Assembly: GCF_000478275.1 (NCBI RefSeq)
Contig: NZ_ASJB01000071.1
Coordinates: 1-64,000, forward strand
DNA length: 64,000 nt
Source of the DNA: Amycolatopsis orientalis DSM 40040 = KCTC 9412
Lineage (GTDB): Bacteria; Actinomycetota; Actinomycetes; Mycobacteriales; Pseudonocardiaceae
Reading direction: 5' to 3'
Each line of letters begins with the position of its first letter. Within the stretch, counting starts at the first letter, position 1. Of this stretch, positions 16,423 to 24,479 are shown in pieces. The notes beneath the pieces are model-generated. The model searched no databases. It had not been told where the DNA came from and saw nothing but the letters and a program-made list of their open reading frames with translations. A program made the translations under genes and the position numbers.

Positions 16423-17350
16423 CGTCCGGGCGCTGCCGGGCCCGCGCCGCCCGGAACGCGGCGCGGAGTTCGGCGAGTACCCGGTCCGGCTCGGTGCGCA
16501 GCCGGGAGGGAAGGGTCTGCAGCACGACGATCCCCGCGGCGGCGTATCGGGCGTTGCGGGCGACGGTGGCGCGGTGGTCTTCGAGGCTCGTGTGGTGACG
16601 GTAGGAGTCGATCTCCCAGGCGAAGGCGACCGCATCGCACCAGAAGTCGGAAGTGGCGATGTAGTTCCCGTTCGCGTCGTAGATCGCGACGTTCCACTGG
16701 CCGGGCGGGAGACCGGAGCGTTGCCAGAGGCGGTAAGCGTCGGCTTCCGCGACGGATCTGGCGCCATCGAGAAGCGGGGCGAGGGCTCGTCTCGGTAGGG
16801 CGGTTCCGGTGCGTCCCGCTTGGTCGAGTTCGTGGGTGAGCATGGCGGTGGTGCAGAAGCGGCGTTGGACGGCCTCGGCCATCATCGCCTGGATCTCGTC
16901 TTCGTCGGTGAGCCTGCGTGCGGCGTCGATGACGGCTCGGGGGACGGGCGCGACGGGAAGGCCGCCTCGGAGGTGGGGGCGGGGCAGGTGCCGTGTCCGT
17001 TCGACGTGCACGAAGCCCGCCGTGACGACTCGGCGATCGTGAGGGATCAGGATGTGCACGTCGCGTGGTGAGGGCAAGCGCTCCAAGCCATGGCGACGAA
17101 GTGCCCAGAGACCGGTCAGGCTCGTGTCTTCACCTCCATGGAGCAATGCACCGCGGAGTCGTTGTTCGTCGGTGGGTTCTCCGCTGTGGAGCAGCACGAT
17201 TCCGGGCAAGAGCCGCTGCCAAGGGCCACCGGGAGCGCATCGGCGCCGGATCGTCCGTTCCGGCACACCGGCGGCTTCCAGGTTTGACGCCCGGATGACC
17301 GGTGGGCCATGCGTCAAAAGGGGACTGTTCGCCCAGGTTCGTCTTTGCAC
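16406..17350 (-). CDS. AbiEi-like N-terminus with DUF559/Vsr-like C-terminus
   Basis: 314 residues starting at a GTG. The N-terminal winged-helix-like part (SNLEAAGVPERTIRRRC ... LLPGIVLL) resembles AbiEi-type antitoxins and related actinobacterial proteins. The C-terminal part (YIATSDFWCDAVAFAWEID ... ARNARYAAAGIVVLQTLPSR) resembles DUF559/very-short-patch-repair folds. No partner toxin (AbiEii) is adjacent, so a toxin-antitoxin role is not supported. It lies alone between two convergent polysaccharide operons, in the same direction as the upstream beta-helix genes but separated from them by a strong hairpin. Confidence 0.55.
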   Translation of the reverse strand: MQRRTWANSPLLTHGPPVIRASNLEAAGVPERTIRRRCAPGGPWQRLLPGIVLLHSGEPTDEQRLRGALLHGGEDTSLTGLWALRRHGLERLPSPRDVHILIPHDRRVVTAGFVHVERTRHLPRPHLRGGLPVAPVPRAVIDAARRLTDEDEIQAMMAEAVQRRFCTTAMLTHELDQAGRTGTALPRRALAPLLDGARSVAEADAYRLWQRSGLPPGQWNVAIYDANGNYIATSDFWCDAVAFAWEIDSYRHHTSLEDHRATVARNARYAAAGIVVLQTLPSRLRTEPDRVLAELRAAFRAARARQRPDVNPAA

Positions 17351-17428
17351 CTGATCACCATGCGCCCCACCACCGACAAGATCGCGCTGTGAGCAGCATG
17401 AGCGGACCTGTCACGCCGAAACTCGCTC

Positions 17429-17475
17429 GAGTGGGGAAGATTCCGGCCGTTGGACGGCCGGAATCTTCCCCACTC
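17429..17475 (-). terminator. Perfect 21-bp hairpin after the beta-helix gene
   Basis: 17429-17449 is the exact reverse complement of 17455-17475, with a 5-base loop. It begins 3 bases past the stop codon of the minus-strand gene at 17479, so it should end the twelve-gene minus-strand operon before the AbiEi-like gene. It lacks a run of Ts, as is usual for high-GC actinomycete terminators. Confidence 0.7.
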
Positions 17476-17478
17476 GCC

Positions 17479-18924
17479 TCAACATCCACCGTCCCCAAAA
17501 GAACTACAAGCGTCCTGCGAGTAAGGAGCCCCCCGCCACTCCGCAAACCCCACCGTCCGCGAAGTGTCATGAACGACGAACCGCCAATCCCCCGAGTAAG
17601 CGTTCTCGTACCACCGATTCTCCTGCCGGAACGTCACCGCGTCCGAAATCACCGAGCCCCGGTAAGGCGACCAGTCCGGATAGGTCCCGAAATTCGCCAA
17701 AAGCGCCATCCGCCCGCAGAACCCCGTGCACCCCGAGCCGTGAGAGAACCTGTTGCCGTGCACCGAAACCCGCTGCGTCTTCCACCGGCAGTCGTCGTAC
17801 AGCGGCCGCGACGCGATCCCCGGCGCGGAACAGGAGGACACCGAAGGCACAAGCCGGGTGCACGAGCCGGACGAGGTGTTCGCCGGGCTGTTGCAGAAGC
17901 GGTCCGCGTTCTCCCACAGGGTGATCCCGGCCCAGTTGTCCTCGAAGACGTTGTCGACGATCTCGATCAGCGACGTCCGCGCACGAACCCGCGGCTCACC
18001 GCCGGACTCGGACAGGTAGATCGTCCCGACCGGGAAGTCGTCCCCGCGCGCGGCGAACGCGCGGCCTTGGACAAGGGTGTTGCGCCGGAACGTGTTCCCC
18101 CGGACGACGAGGTTGTAGGAGATCTCGTAGAACAACGCCTCCGCCTCGTTGTCCTCGATCACGTTGTCCTCGATGAGGAAGTCGTTGTTGTTCGTGTCCG
18201 CCCAGAGCCCGGCGCCGTGGTTGTGGTGGACCCAGTTGCCGCGGACGTCGGCGCCGTCGACCGCCCAGAACTTGACGCCGCCGCTGCACCCGCAGCCGGG
18301 GACCTTCTGCTCCCAGTCGTCGGTGTTGTTCCCGCTGATCTCGTTGCCCTCGACGAGCAGCCCGGTGATCCCGTCGCCGGCGCGGTAGGCGTTGATGCCG
18401 TACTGGCCGTTGTTCCGCAGGCAGTTCCGCCGGATCTCCTGGCGCGGCCCCGCCATCATCGCCGCGCCGCGGTTGTCCTCGATGGTGTTGCCCTCGATGA
18501 TCCAGTGTTCGCCGGAGTCATGGTTGACCACGCCCTGATCCAGTGGTGCCGCGAAACCGCGGATCGTCAGGCCGCGGATCACGACGTCGCGCGCCTGCTG
18601 GGTGAAGGCGTAGCGGTTGACGCCGCCGCCGTCCAGGACGGCGCCGGGTGCGCCGAAATAGGCGTTGCCGTCCTTCGGGATGATCTGGCCGAACTCGTCG
18701 GGGCCCAGCGTGTGCTTGCCCCCGGCCAGCCAGAACGTCGTGCCGGCCGGGAGTTCGCGGGTCTTCGCGGAAAGATCGATCCCCGGTTCGATGACCACGG
18801 CGTCGTCCGGTTTCGACGGACTCGCCGGTCCCGCGTCGCAGACCGCGGCAGGAGCCGCCGTGGCCGGGGAGGCCGTGACGACTCCTGCCGCGAGGAGCAG
18901 CGACAAAATCAGGAACACGGGCAT
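17479..18924 (-). CDS. Secreted right-handed beta-helix protein (paralogue 2 of 3)
   Basis: 481 residues with a Sec signal peptide (hydrophobic 3-17, Ala-rich cleavage region before APAAVCDAG) but no lipobox, so it should be secreted rather than lipid-anchored. Beta-helix turns fill the rest (DTNNNDFLIEDNVIEDN, VEGNEISGNNTDDWE), with CGCSGGVKFW and FCNSPANTSSGSC shared with the paralogues at 11864 and 18981. Nine or more Cys suggest disulphides. ATG start, no clear Shine-Dalgarno. It is the last gene of the minus-strand operon, 56 bp after the neighbouring paralogue, which suggests a local tandem duplication. Confidence 0.78.
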   Translation of the reverse strand: MPVFLILSLLLAAGVVTASPATAAPAAVCDAGPASPSKPDDAVVIEPGIDLSAKTRELPAGTTFWLAGGKHTLGPDEFGQIIPKDGNAYFGAPGAVLDGGGVNRYAFTQQARDVVIRGLTIRGFAAPLDQGVVNHDSGEHWIIEGNTIEDNRGAAMMAGPRQEIRRNCLRNNGQYGINAYRAGDGITGLLVEGNEISGNNTDDWEQKVPGCGCSGGVKFWAVDGADVRGNWVHHNHGAGLWADTNNNDFLIEDNVIEDNEAEALFYEISYNLVVRGNTFRRNTLVQGRAFAARGDDFPVGTIYLSESGGEPRVRARTSLIEIVDNVFEDNWAGITLWENADRFCNSPANTSSGSCTRLVPSVSSCSAPGIASRPLYDDCRWKTQRVSVHGNRFSHGSGCTGFCGRMALLANFGTYPDWSPYRGSVISDAVTFRQENRWYENAYSGDWRFVVHDTSRTVGFAEWRGAPYSQDACSSFGDGGC

Positions 18925-18980
18925 ACCGCAAACGGTAAGCCACTATGGACAGTCCCAGAGGGACACTTACAGGTGAAACT

Positions 18981-20480
18981 TCAGCAGGTCGTCCCCTCCC
19001 CGAACCCACTGCAAACGTCCTGTCGATACGGCTCGGCCTGCCATTGCGCCGCGGTCAGCCGCCGCGACGTGTCGTGGGCGACGAACGTCCACGGCCCGTA
19101 GTACTGGTTGTCGTACCACCGGTTCTCTTGCCGGAAGGTGATCGCCTCCGAGATCACCGCACCCCGGTACGGCGACCAGGCCGGATAGGTCCCGTAGTTC
19201 GAGAGCACCGCCATCCGCCCGCAGAGGGCGAGGCAGCCCTCCATCGTCGAGTCGAACTCGAACGTGTTCTCGTGCACGGAAACCCGCTGGGTCTTCCACC
19301 GGCAGTCGCTGTACAGCGGCGCCGTGGCGATGCCCGGATCGGAACAGGCCGAGGTCGGGGAGACCAGCGCCGTACAGGAAAGCGTCGAGGTGTTGGCCGG
19401 GCTGTTGCAGAAGCGGTCCGCGTTCTCCCACAGGGTGATCCCCGACCAGTTGTCGGAGAACAGGTTGCCGCGGATGTCGATCTTGTCGGTCCGGGCCGGA
19501 AGCCGGGGTTCCCCGCCCGATTCGCTGAGGTACACGGCGGCGACCGGGAAGTTGTCGCCCTTGGCGGCCCGGGTGCGGCCCTGGACCAGCGCGTTGCGCC
19601 GGAACGTGTTCCCGATCAGTTCCAGGTTGTAGGAGATCTCGTAGAACACGCCCTCGGACGCGTTGTCCTCGATCAGATTGTCCTCGATGAGGAAATCGTT
19701 GTTGTTCGTGTCGGCCCAGAGCCCGACACCGTGGTTGTGGTGGACCCAGTTGCCGACGATGTCGGCGCGGTTCACCGACCAGAACTTCGCGCCACCGCTG
19801 CAGCCGCAGCCCGGGATCTTCGCTTCCCAGTCGCCGGTGTTGTTGCCGGAGATCTCGTTGCCTTCGATGACCAGATCGGTCAGCCCGGTGGCGAACCGGT
19901 AGGCGTTGATGCCGTACTGGCCGTTGTTGCGCAGGCAGTTCCCGATCACCCGCTGGCCGGATCCGGTCATCATGGCGGCGCCGTCGTTGTTCTCGATGAC
20001 GTTGCCCTCGATGACCCAGCGGTCACCGGAGTCGTGGTTCACCACGCCCTGATCGCGTTCGGCGACGAAACCGCGGATGGTCAGCCCGCGGATCACGACG
20101 TCCTTGGCCGACGTGGTGAAGGCCGCCCGGTTGAGCCCGCGCCCGTCCAGCACGGACCCTGGTGCGCCGAGATAGACGTTGCCGTCCTTGGGCATCACCT
20201 GCCCGTACTGATCGGAACTCAAGGTGTGCGTGCCGGGCGCGAGCCAGAACGTGGTCCCCGGCGGGTTGAAGCGGGTCTTGTCGGTCAGATCCGTTCCCGG
20301 TTCGACGACCAGTGCGCCTTCCGGCGCGGTGGGGACGCCGACGGTCGTGCCGCACACCCCTCGGGTCGGCTCAGGATCCGCCACCGCTGTGCTTTCAACG
20401 GCGACCTGGAGCAATAACACCGACAACGCGACGCAAAGCGCGCGCGTGCCGGCCGAGCGGCGTGCGATCCCTGGGGTCAT
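18981..20480 (-). CDS. Secreted right-handed beta-helix protein (paralogue 3 of 3)
   Basis: 499 residues. ATG 20480 is chosen because GGAG at 20487-20490 precedes it and it starts a clear signal peptide (basic start, hydrophobic LCVALSVLLLQVAV). The body repeats the beta-helix pattern with CGCSGGAKFW, DTNNNDFLIEDNLIEDN and FCNSPANTSTLSC. Its start overlaps the aminotransferase stop by 4 bases (ATGA), placing it firmly in the sugar operon. Family members include lyases, epimerases and binding proteins; activity cannot be assigned. Confidence 0.78.
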   Translation of the reverse strand: MTPGIARRSAGTRALCVALSVLLLQVAVESTAVADPEPTRGVCGTTVGVPTAPEGALVVEPGTDLTDKTRFNPPGTTFWLAPGTHTLSSDQYGQVMPKDGNVYLGAPGSVLDGRGLNRAAFTTSAKDVVIRGLTIRGFVAERDQGVVNHDSGDRWVIEGNVIENNDGAAMMTGSGQRVIGNCLRNNGQYGINAYRFATGLTDLVIEGNEISGNNTGDWEAKIPGCGCSGGAKFWSVNRADIVGNWVHHNHGVGLWADTNNNDFLIEDNLIEDNASEGVFYEISYNLELIGNTFRRNALVQGRTRAAKGDNFPVAAVYLSESGGEPRLPARTDKIDIRGNLFSDNWSGITLWENADRFCNSPANTSTLSCTALVSPTSACSDPGIATAPLYSDCRWKTQRVSVHENTFEFDSTMEGCLALCGRMAVLSNYGTYPAWSPYRGAVISEAITFRQENRWYDNQYYGPWTFVAHDTSRRLTAAQWQAEPYRQDVCSGFGEGTTC

Positions 20481-21793
20481 ACCCTTCTCCGAAATACCGG
20501 CTTCACCGGACGGCCACCCAGCCACGGCGCCGGATCATCCGCGTCGAGTGCTTTGCGGTACACGAGGCAGGCCTGCGCGACCACTTCGACAGTCCGGTCG
20601 ATGTCTTCTTCGGACAGCGCGCTGCTGACCACGAACGACGGTCCGAGGATCCCGCCCGTGATCAGCTGCCGCAGGAACAACGTTCGGTAGTCCTGCGACG
20701 GTTTCTTCTCGGCGTCGAGCGTGCCGAAGACGAGGTTGCTCGCCCGGCCGCGCACGACGACGTGTTCACCGACCCCGGCCGAGGCCGCGACTTCGCGGAC
20801 CCCGGCGGCGAGCCGGTCGCCGAGCGCGTGCAGCCGCGCGGCGATGCCTTCTTCGGTGTAGGTCTCCATGACCGCGATCGCGGCGGCCAGTGAATGCGTC
20901 TCGGCGCCGTGCGTGGTGGACAGCAGGAAGACGCGGTCCCCGCCGGTGCGGAGCCCGCCGAGTTCCATCAGCTCGCGTTTGCCCGCGAGCGCCGAGACGG
21001 CGAACCCGTTCCCGAGTGCCTTGCCGAACGTCGAAAGATCCGGCGTGACACCGTAGAGCCCCTGCGCTCCGGCCTCCGACCAGCGGAAACCGGTGATCAT
21101 CTCGTCGAAGATCAGCACGCAGCCGTACCGGTCGGCGAGTTCCCGCAGGCCGATGAGATACCCCGCCGGGGGTTCCTGCTGCGTGGACGCCTCCAGGATC
21201 AGGCAGGCGACCCGGCCCGCGTGCTCCCGCAGCAGCGCTTCCGTCGCGGTGAGATCGCCGTAGGGGAACGACACGGTCAGGCCGGTGATCTCGTCCGGGA
21301 TCCCCGACGCCATCGGCGTGGTGCCGATGAACCAGTCGTCGATGGAGAAGAACGCGTGGTCGCGGCAGATCGCCACCAGCGGCCTGCCGGTGGCCGCCCT
21401 GGCGAGCTTGACCGCGGCCGTGGTGGCGTCCGAACCGTTCTTGGCGAACTTGACCATCTCCGCGCCTGCGACGGTCTCCAGGAACTTCGTCGCCGCCCGT
21501 TCCTCCACAATGGACGGACGGGCGAAGTTGGCGCCCCGGTCGATCTCGCGGTGGGCGGCCTCGCTCACCCGCGGGTGCACGTGCCCGAGGCTGACCGCGC
21601 GCAGTCCCGAGCCGTACTCGATGTACTCGTGCCCGTCCACGTCCCAGACGTGCGCGCCGCGCCCGTGGGAGATGACCGGTGCCAGGTTCTCGGGGTACTG
21701 GTCGTCGCCCTTGGCGTAGGTGTGGGCGCCTCCGGGGATCATCGCGTGGAGACGCTCGTTGGCCCGCATGGATCGGGGAAGATGCCGGTGCAC
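20477..21793 (-). CDS. Class III PLP aminotransferase, GSA-aminomutase-like
   Basis: 438 residues of the glutamate-1-semialdehyde 2,1-aminomutase-like family, with FDEMITGFRWSEAGAQ (cofactor Asp region) and the PLP Lys in TFGKALGNGF. Haem genes are absent and the gene sits inside a sugar operon between an RfbC-like epimerase and beta-helix genes, so transfer of an amino group to a keto sugar or a related metabolite is more likely than haem synthesis (inference). GTG 21793 is preceded by a GAGGTGAG-like site and lies 6 bases past the previous stop. Confidence 0.75.
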   Translation of the reverse strand: MHRHLPRSMRANERLHAMIPGGAHTYAKGDDQYPENLAPVISHGRGAHVWDVDGHEYIEYGSGLRAVSLGHVHPRVSEAAHREIDRGANFARPSIVEERAATKFLETVAGAEMVKFAKNGSDATTAAVKLARAATGRPLVAICRDHAFFSIDDWFIGTTPMASGIPDEITGLTVSFPYGDLTATEALLREHAGRVACLILEASTQQEPPAGYLIGLRELADRYGCVLIFDEMITGFRWSEAGAQGLYGVTPDLSTFGKALGNGFAVSALAGKRELMELGGLRTGGDRVFLLSTTHGAETHSLAAAIAVMETYTEEGIAARLHALGDRLAAGVREVAASAGVGEHVVVRGRASNLVFGTLDAEKKPSQDYRTLFLRQLITGGILGPSFVVSSALSEEDIDRTVEVVAQACLVYRKALDADDPAPWLGGRPVKPVFRRRV

Positions 21794-21799
21794 CTGTGC

Positions 21800-22348
21800 T
21801 CACCTCATGTTCTGTAGTGCCTCGGAAAGCGAGAGGGCCTGCCGGTCCCGTGCCGAGACGAACGCGACCGGCAGGGGCCAGGAAATAGCCAGATCGGGGT
21901 CGTCGTAGGCGATCGCGACGTCTTCCGCGGGATCGTGCGCGCGGTCGATCCGGTAGGAGACGTCGGCGTACTCGGTGAGCGCCTGGAAGCCGTGCGCGCA
22001 GCCCGCCGGGATGTACACCGACACCTGGGTGTCCCCGGTGAGTTCGAACGTCTCCTTGCCGAGATAGGTCGGCGAATCCGGCCTGAGGTCGACGACGACG
22101 TCGAAGACGGCGCCCCACGAGCATCGGACCAGCTTCGCCTCGCCGAGACCCGACCGGAGGTGCATTCCGCGCAGCACTCCCTTGCGGGACCGCGAAACAC
22201 TGTCCTGCGGGAACCCGTCCGGATCGATCCCCACCGACCGGACGACGTCGGCGTCGAACGTGCGGCTGAAGAAGCCGCGTTCGTCGACGTGCGGCGTCGG
22301 CTCGAACAGGTACGCCCCCGCGATGGCGGGCACCGGGATCGCTTTCAT
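21800..22348 (-). CDS. dTDP-4-dehydrorhamnose 3,5-epimerase-like (RfbC/RmlC family)
   Basis: 182-residue cupin of the RmlC family: DERGFFSRTFDAD near the start, the catalytic His in GVLRGMHLRSG, PAGCAHGFQALTEYADVSY with the conserved Tyr. The family epimerises C3 and/or C5 of 4-keto-6-deoxy nucleotide sugars. RmlB and RmlD are not in this window, and the operon has an RfbF-like cytidylyltransferase, so the substrate might be a CDP- or dTDP-linked sugar. Starts at ATG 22348, overlapping the pyruvyl transferase stop by 4 bases. Confidence 0.8.
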   Translation of the reverse strand: MKAIPVPAIAGAYLFEPTPHVDERGFFSRTFDADVVRSVGIDPDGFPQDSVSRSRKGVLRGMHLRSGLGEAKLVRCSWGAVFDVVVDLRPDSPTYLGKETFELTGDTQVSVYIPAGCAHGFQALTEYADVSYRIDRAHDPAEDVAIAYDDPDLAISWPLPVAFVSARDRQALSLSEALQNMR

Positions 22349-23532
22349 CGGACTCCCTTCGGCAGGAAGGCGGCCGACAGCTCGGAGAACTGCCGGTCCA
22401 GCAGCCGCTCCTGCTCCGCGCCTCGTTTCGCCACGACTTCGGCCAGTTCGCCCGCCCGGGATTCGAGTTCGGCGAACTGGCGGACCAGCGCGTCGAAGTC
22501 GATGTCCTTGGCCTGCTGGCAGAACTCCCCGAGGCCCAGTTCGGTCATGAGCACGTCGTTCTTGCGGGCGTACCCGATGGACAACGTCGGTTTCGCCAGT
22601 TTCAGCGCGCACAGGACGTTGTGGTACCGGGTGGCCACGACGGTCTCGACCCTCGACATCGACCGCAGCAGTTCGTCCAAAGTGGACATCTCGGCCGCCG
22701 CGACCAGCGGCGAGCCGACCACCGTCACGATCTCGTCGACGACCTGCCGGTCCGCCTGGTCGCCGATGAACAACCGGACCGGGCGGCCGTCGGCGACCAG
22801 CTTGGCGATGAACCGGGTCATCTTGTCCACATAGGACCGGTAGATCTCGTCGGCGCGTGCCCTGTCCTCGTTCCCGCCGTGGTAGGCCATCACCCCGACC
22901 CCGACGGAGCGGGGCAGCACCGGTTCGGACGGCACCGGCAAGGCGAAGGCCAGATCGGGATAGACGTGATCGCGGGTGACGTCGACGCCCATCTCGCGCA
23001 TCGCCTCGCGGGAAGGTTCGTCCCGGTAGGACCGGAACGCCGCCAGCCGCGCGGCACCGCCGACGATCGCCCGGATGGCCCGTTGCCCGCTCACGTTGGC
23101 CCCGACGCTCACCAGCGCCACCTTGGTGCCGACCAGGCGGCCGGACGCCGACAGCAGGAACAGGGAGTACGGGAAACCCCACGGGCGCACGGGAAGGGTG
23201 GCTTCGAGGACACCCATCCCCGGCACGATCACCACATCCTGGCGCCGGACCCACGCCGCCGTGCGGACGACGTCGACGAGCTTGCCGAACCCCTTCATCG
23301 CGATGGACAGCGGTCCCGAGGCCGTCCGGTACTCGCCCTGGTACCAGTTCAACGCCGTCGTCTCTAGGCCGTAGCGCGACGCGACGATCTCCGGACCGCC
23401 GCACATCACGCTGATCGCGGCGTCCGGATGCGCCGCGCGCAAATACCCGAGAACCGCCTCGAAGGAACCGTCGTTGCCGAGGTTCCCGGATCCGAGGAGC
23501 CCGAAAAGGCCGATCCTCGCGGGCGGGGTCAA
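22345..23532 (-). CDS. Polysaccharide pyruvyl transferase family protein
   Basis: 395 residues of the WcaK/CsaB-like family: LFGLLGSGNLGNDGSF at the N-terminus, VSVGANVSG in the middle, and VVATRYHNVLCALKLAKPTLSIGYARKN (split here: RYHNVLCAL, then PTLSIGYARKN) at the C-terminus. Such enzymes move pyruvate from phosphoenolpyruvate to a sugar as a ketal, adding negative charge to the polymer. The TTG start at 23532 has AGGAGGG upstream and overlaps the glycosyltransferase stop by 4 bases (TTGA). The sugar acceptor is unknown. Confidence 0.8.
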   Translation of the reverse strand: MTPPARIGLFGLLGSGNLGNDGSFEAVLGYLRAAHPDAAISVMCGGPEIVASRYGLETTALNWYQGEYRTASGPLSIAMKGFGKLVDVVRTAAWVRRQDVVIVPGMGVLEATLPVRPWGFPYSLFLLSASGRLVGTKVALVSVGANVSGQRAIRAIVGGAARLAAFRSYRDEPSREAMREMGVDVTRDHVYPDLAFALPVPSEPVLPRSVGVGVMAYHGGNEDRARADEIYRSYVDKMTRFIAKLVADGRPVRLFIGDQADRQVVDEIVTVVGSPLVAAAEMSTLDELLRSMSRVETVVATRYHNVLCALKLAKPTLSIGYARKNDVLMTELGLGEFCQQAKDIDFDALVRQFAELESRAGELAEVVAKRGAEQERLLDRQFSELSAAFLPKGVR

Positions 23533-24479
23533 GGGACTCTTCCCTCCTGGCCGGCGACGACTGAGAGCACGGAGACCTCACGCGGGCCGAGTTCGGCCTC
23601 GGCCTGCACCGGCATCCGGCCCATCGCCGGGTTTCCCGCCCGGTTCAGCAGCCATTGCCGCAGGTACCGGAAGCATTCGCGCTTCTCCGCGCCGGTGATC
23701 GGCGCGTTGCGGATCGCGTTGACGTACCCCAGGACGTACTCGCCGAGCAGCCGGACCATCGGATGGCGCAGTTTGTCGGCCCGTTTCGGGTCCAGGTTGC
23801 TGGCGCGTTTGCGCACGGTCGGGTACTCGTGCTCGGAGCGGCCGGGGTGGTCGCGCCGGAAGTACAGCCAGTCCGGCACCTGGTGGAACGGGCCGTGCAG
23901 GGCCAGTTCCGAGATGATCGTGCGGTCCGCGTGGTGGTAGCTGTCCAGCGGCGCGACCCGGCGGAGCACCTCGGTCCGGATGACCGCGCCGTCGTCGTCC
24001 CCGCCGGTGGCGAACAGCGTGCTGCGGAAGCGTTCCGCGGCGTGCGGCGAAACGGTGTTGAGCGGGTACTTCAGCGCCTGCGTGACGACGCCCTTCTCGT
24101 CGATCATCGCCGTCCACGAATGCGACAGCACGAATTCGGGGTGCTCGTCGAGCGCCTCGATGCAGCGCTCCAGCAGGTCACGTGCGTAGAGGTCGTCGTC
24201 GGAGCCCCATTTGAACAGTTCGCCGCGGGCGACGTCGACGCAGTAGTTGTGGTTGGGCGCGCAGCCGATGTTCACCGGTTGGCGCACGTAGCGAACACGG
24301 GGATCCTGCTTCGCGTACTCACGGCTGATCTCTTCGGTGTGGTCCGTGGACGCGTTGTCCGAGATGATCAGTTCGAAGTTCTCGTAGGTTTGGCCGAGAA
24401 GTGCGTCCAGCGCTTCGGCGAGGTAGTCCTCGCCGTTGTAGACCGGGACCCCGATGCTCAGCCGAGGAGCGGTGCTCAT
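23529..24479 (-). CDS. Glycosyltransferase family 2
   Basis: 316 residues. The GT-A fold is shown by LSIGVPVYNGEDYLAEAL at the N-terminus, the ISDNASTDHTEE region, and WGSDDDLY supplying the DxD-type metal site near residue 93. ATG 24479 is used rather than the longer in-frame start at 24548 because family homology begins here and it overlaps the flippase stop by 4 bases. Acts at the cytoplasmic face on a nucleotide-sugar donor; specificity unknown. The C-terminal third has no recognisable motif. Confidence 0.82.
   Translation of the reverse strand: MSTAPRLSIGVPVYNGEDYLAEALDALLGQTYENFELIISDNASTDHTEEISREYAKQDPRVRYVRQPVNIGCAPNHNYCVDVARGELFKWGSDDDLYARDLLERCIEALDEHPEFVLSHSWTAMIDEKGVVTQALKYPLNTVSPHAAERFRSTLFATGGDDDGAVIRTEVLRRVAPLDSYHHADRTIISELALHGPFHQVPDWLYFRRDHPGRSEHEYPTVRKRASNLDPKRADKLRHPMVRLLGEYVLGYVNAIRNAPITGAEKRECFRYLRQWLLNRAGNPAMGRMPVQAEAELGPREVSVLSVVAGQEGRVP

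Noticed and set aside
17351..17478. Extra gene between the AbiEi-like gene and the beta-helix gene
   Set aside because: Only short frames exist and most of the space is a perfect hairpin.
18967..19431. Separate minus-strand gene of 154 codons
   Set aside because: It overlaps the beta-helix gene at 18981 in another frame and has no motif.
20477..21793. Haem enzyme HemL
   Set aside because: The family is related, but the gene is embedded in a sugar operon with no haem genes nearby.
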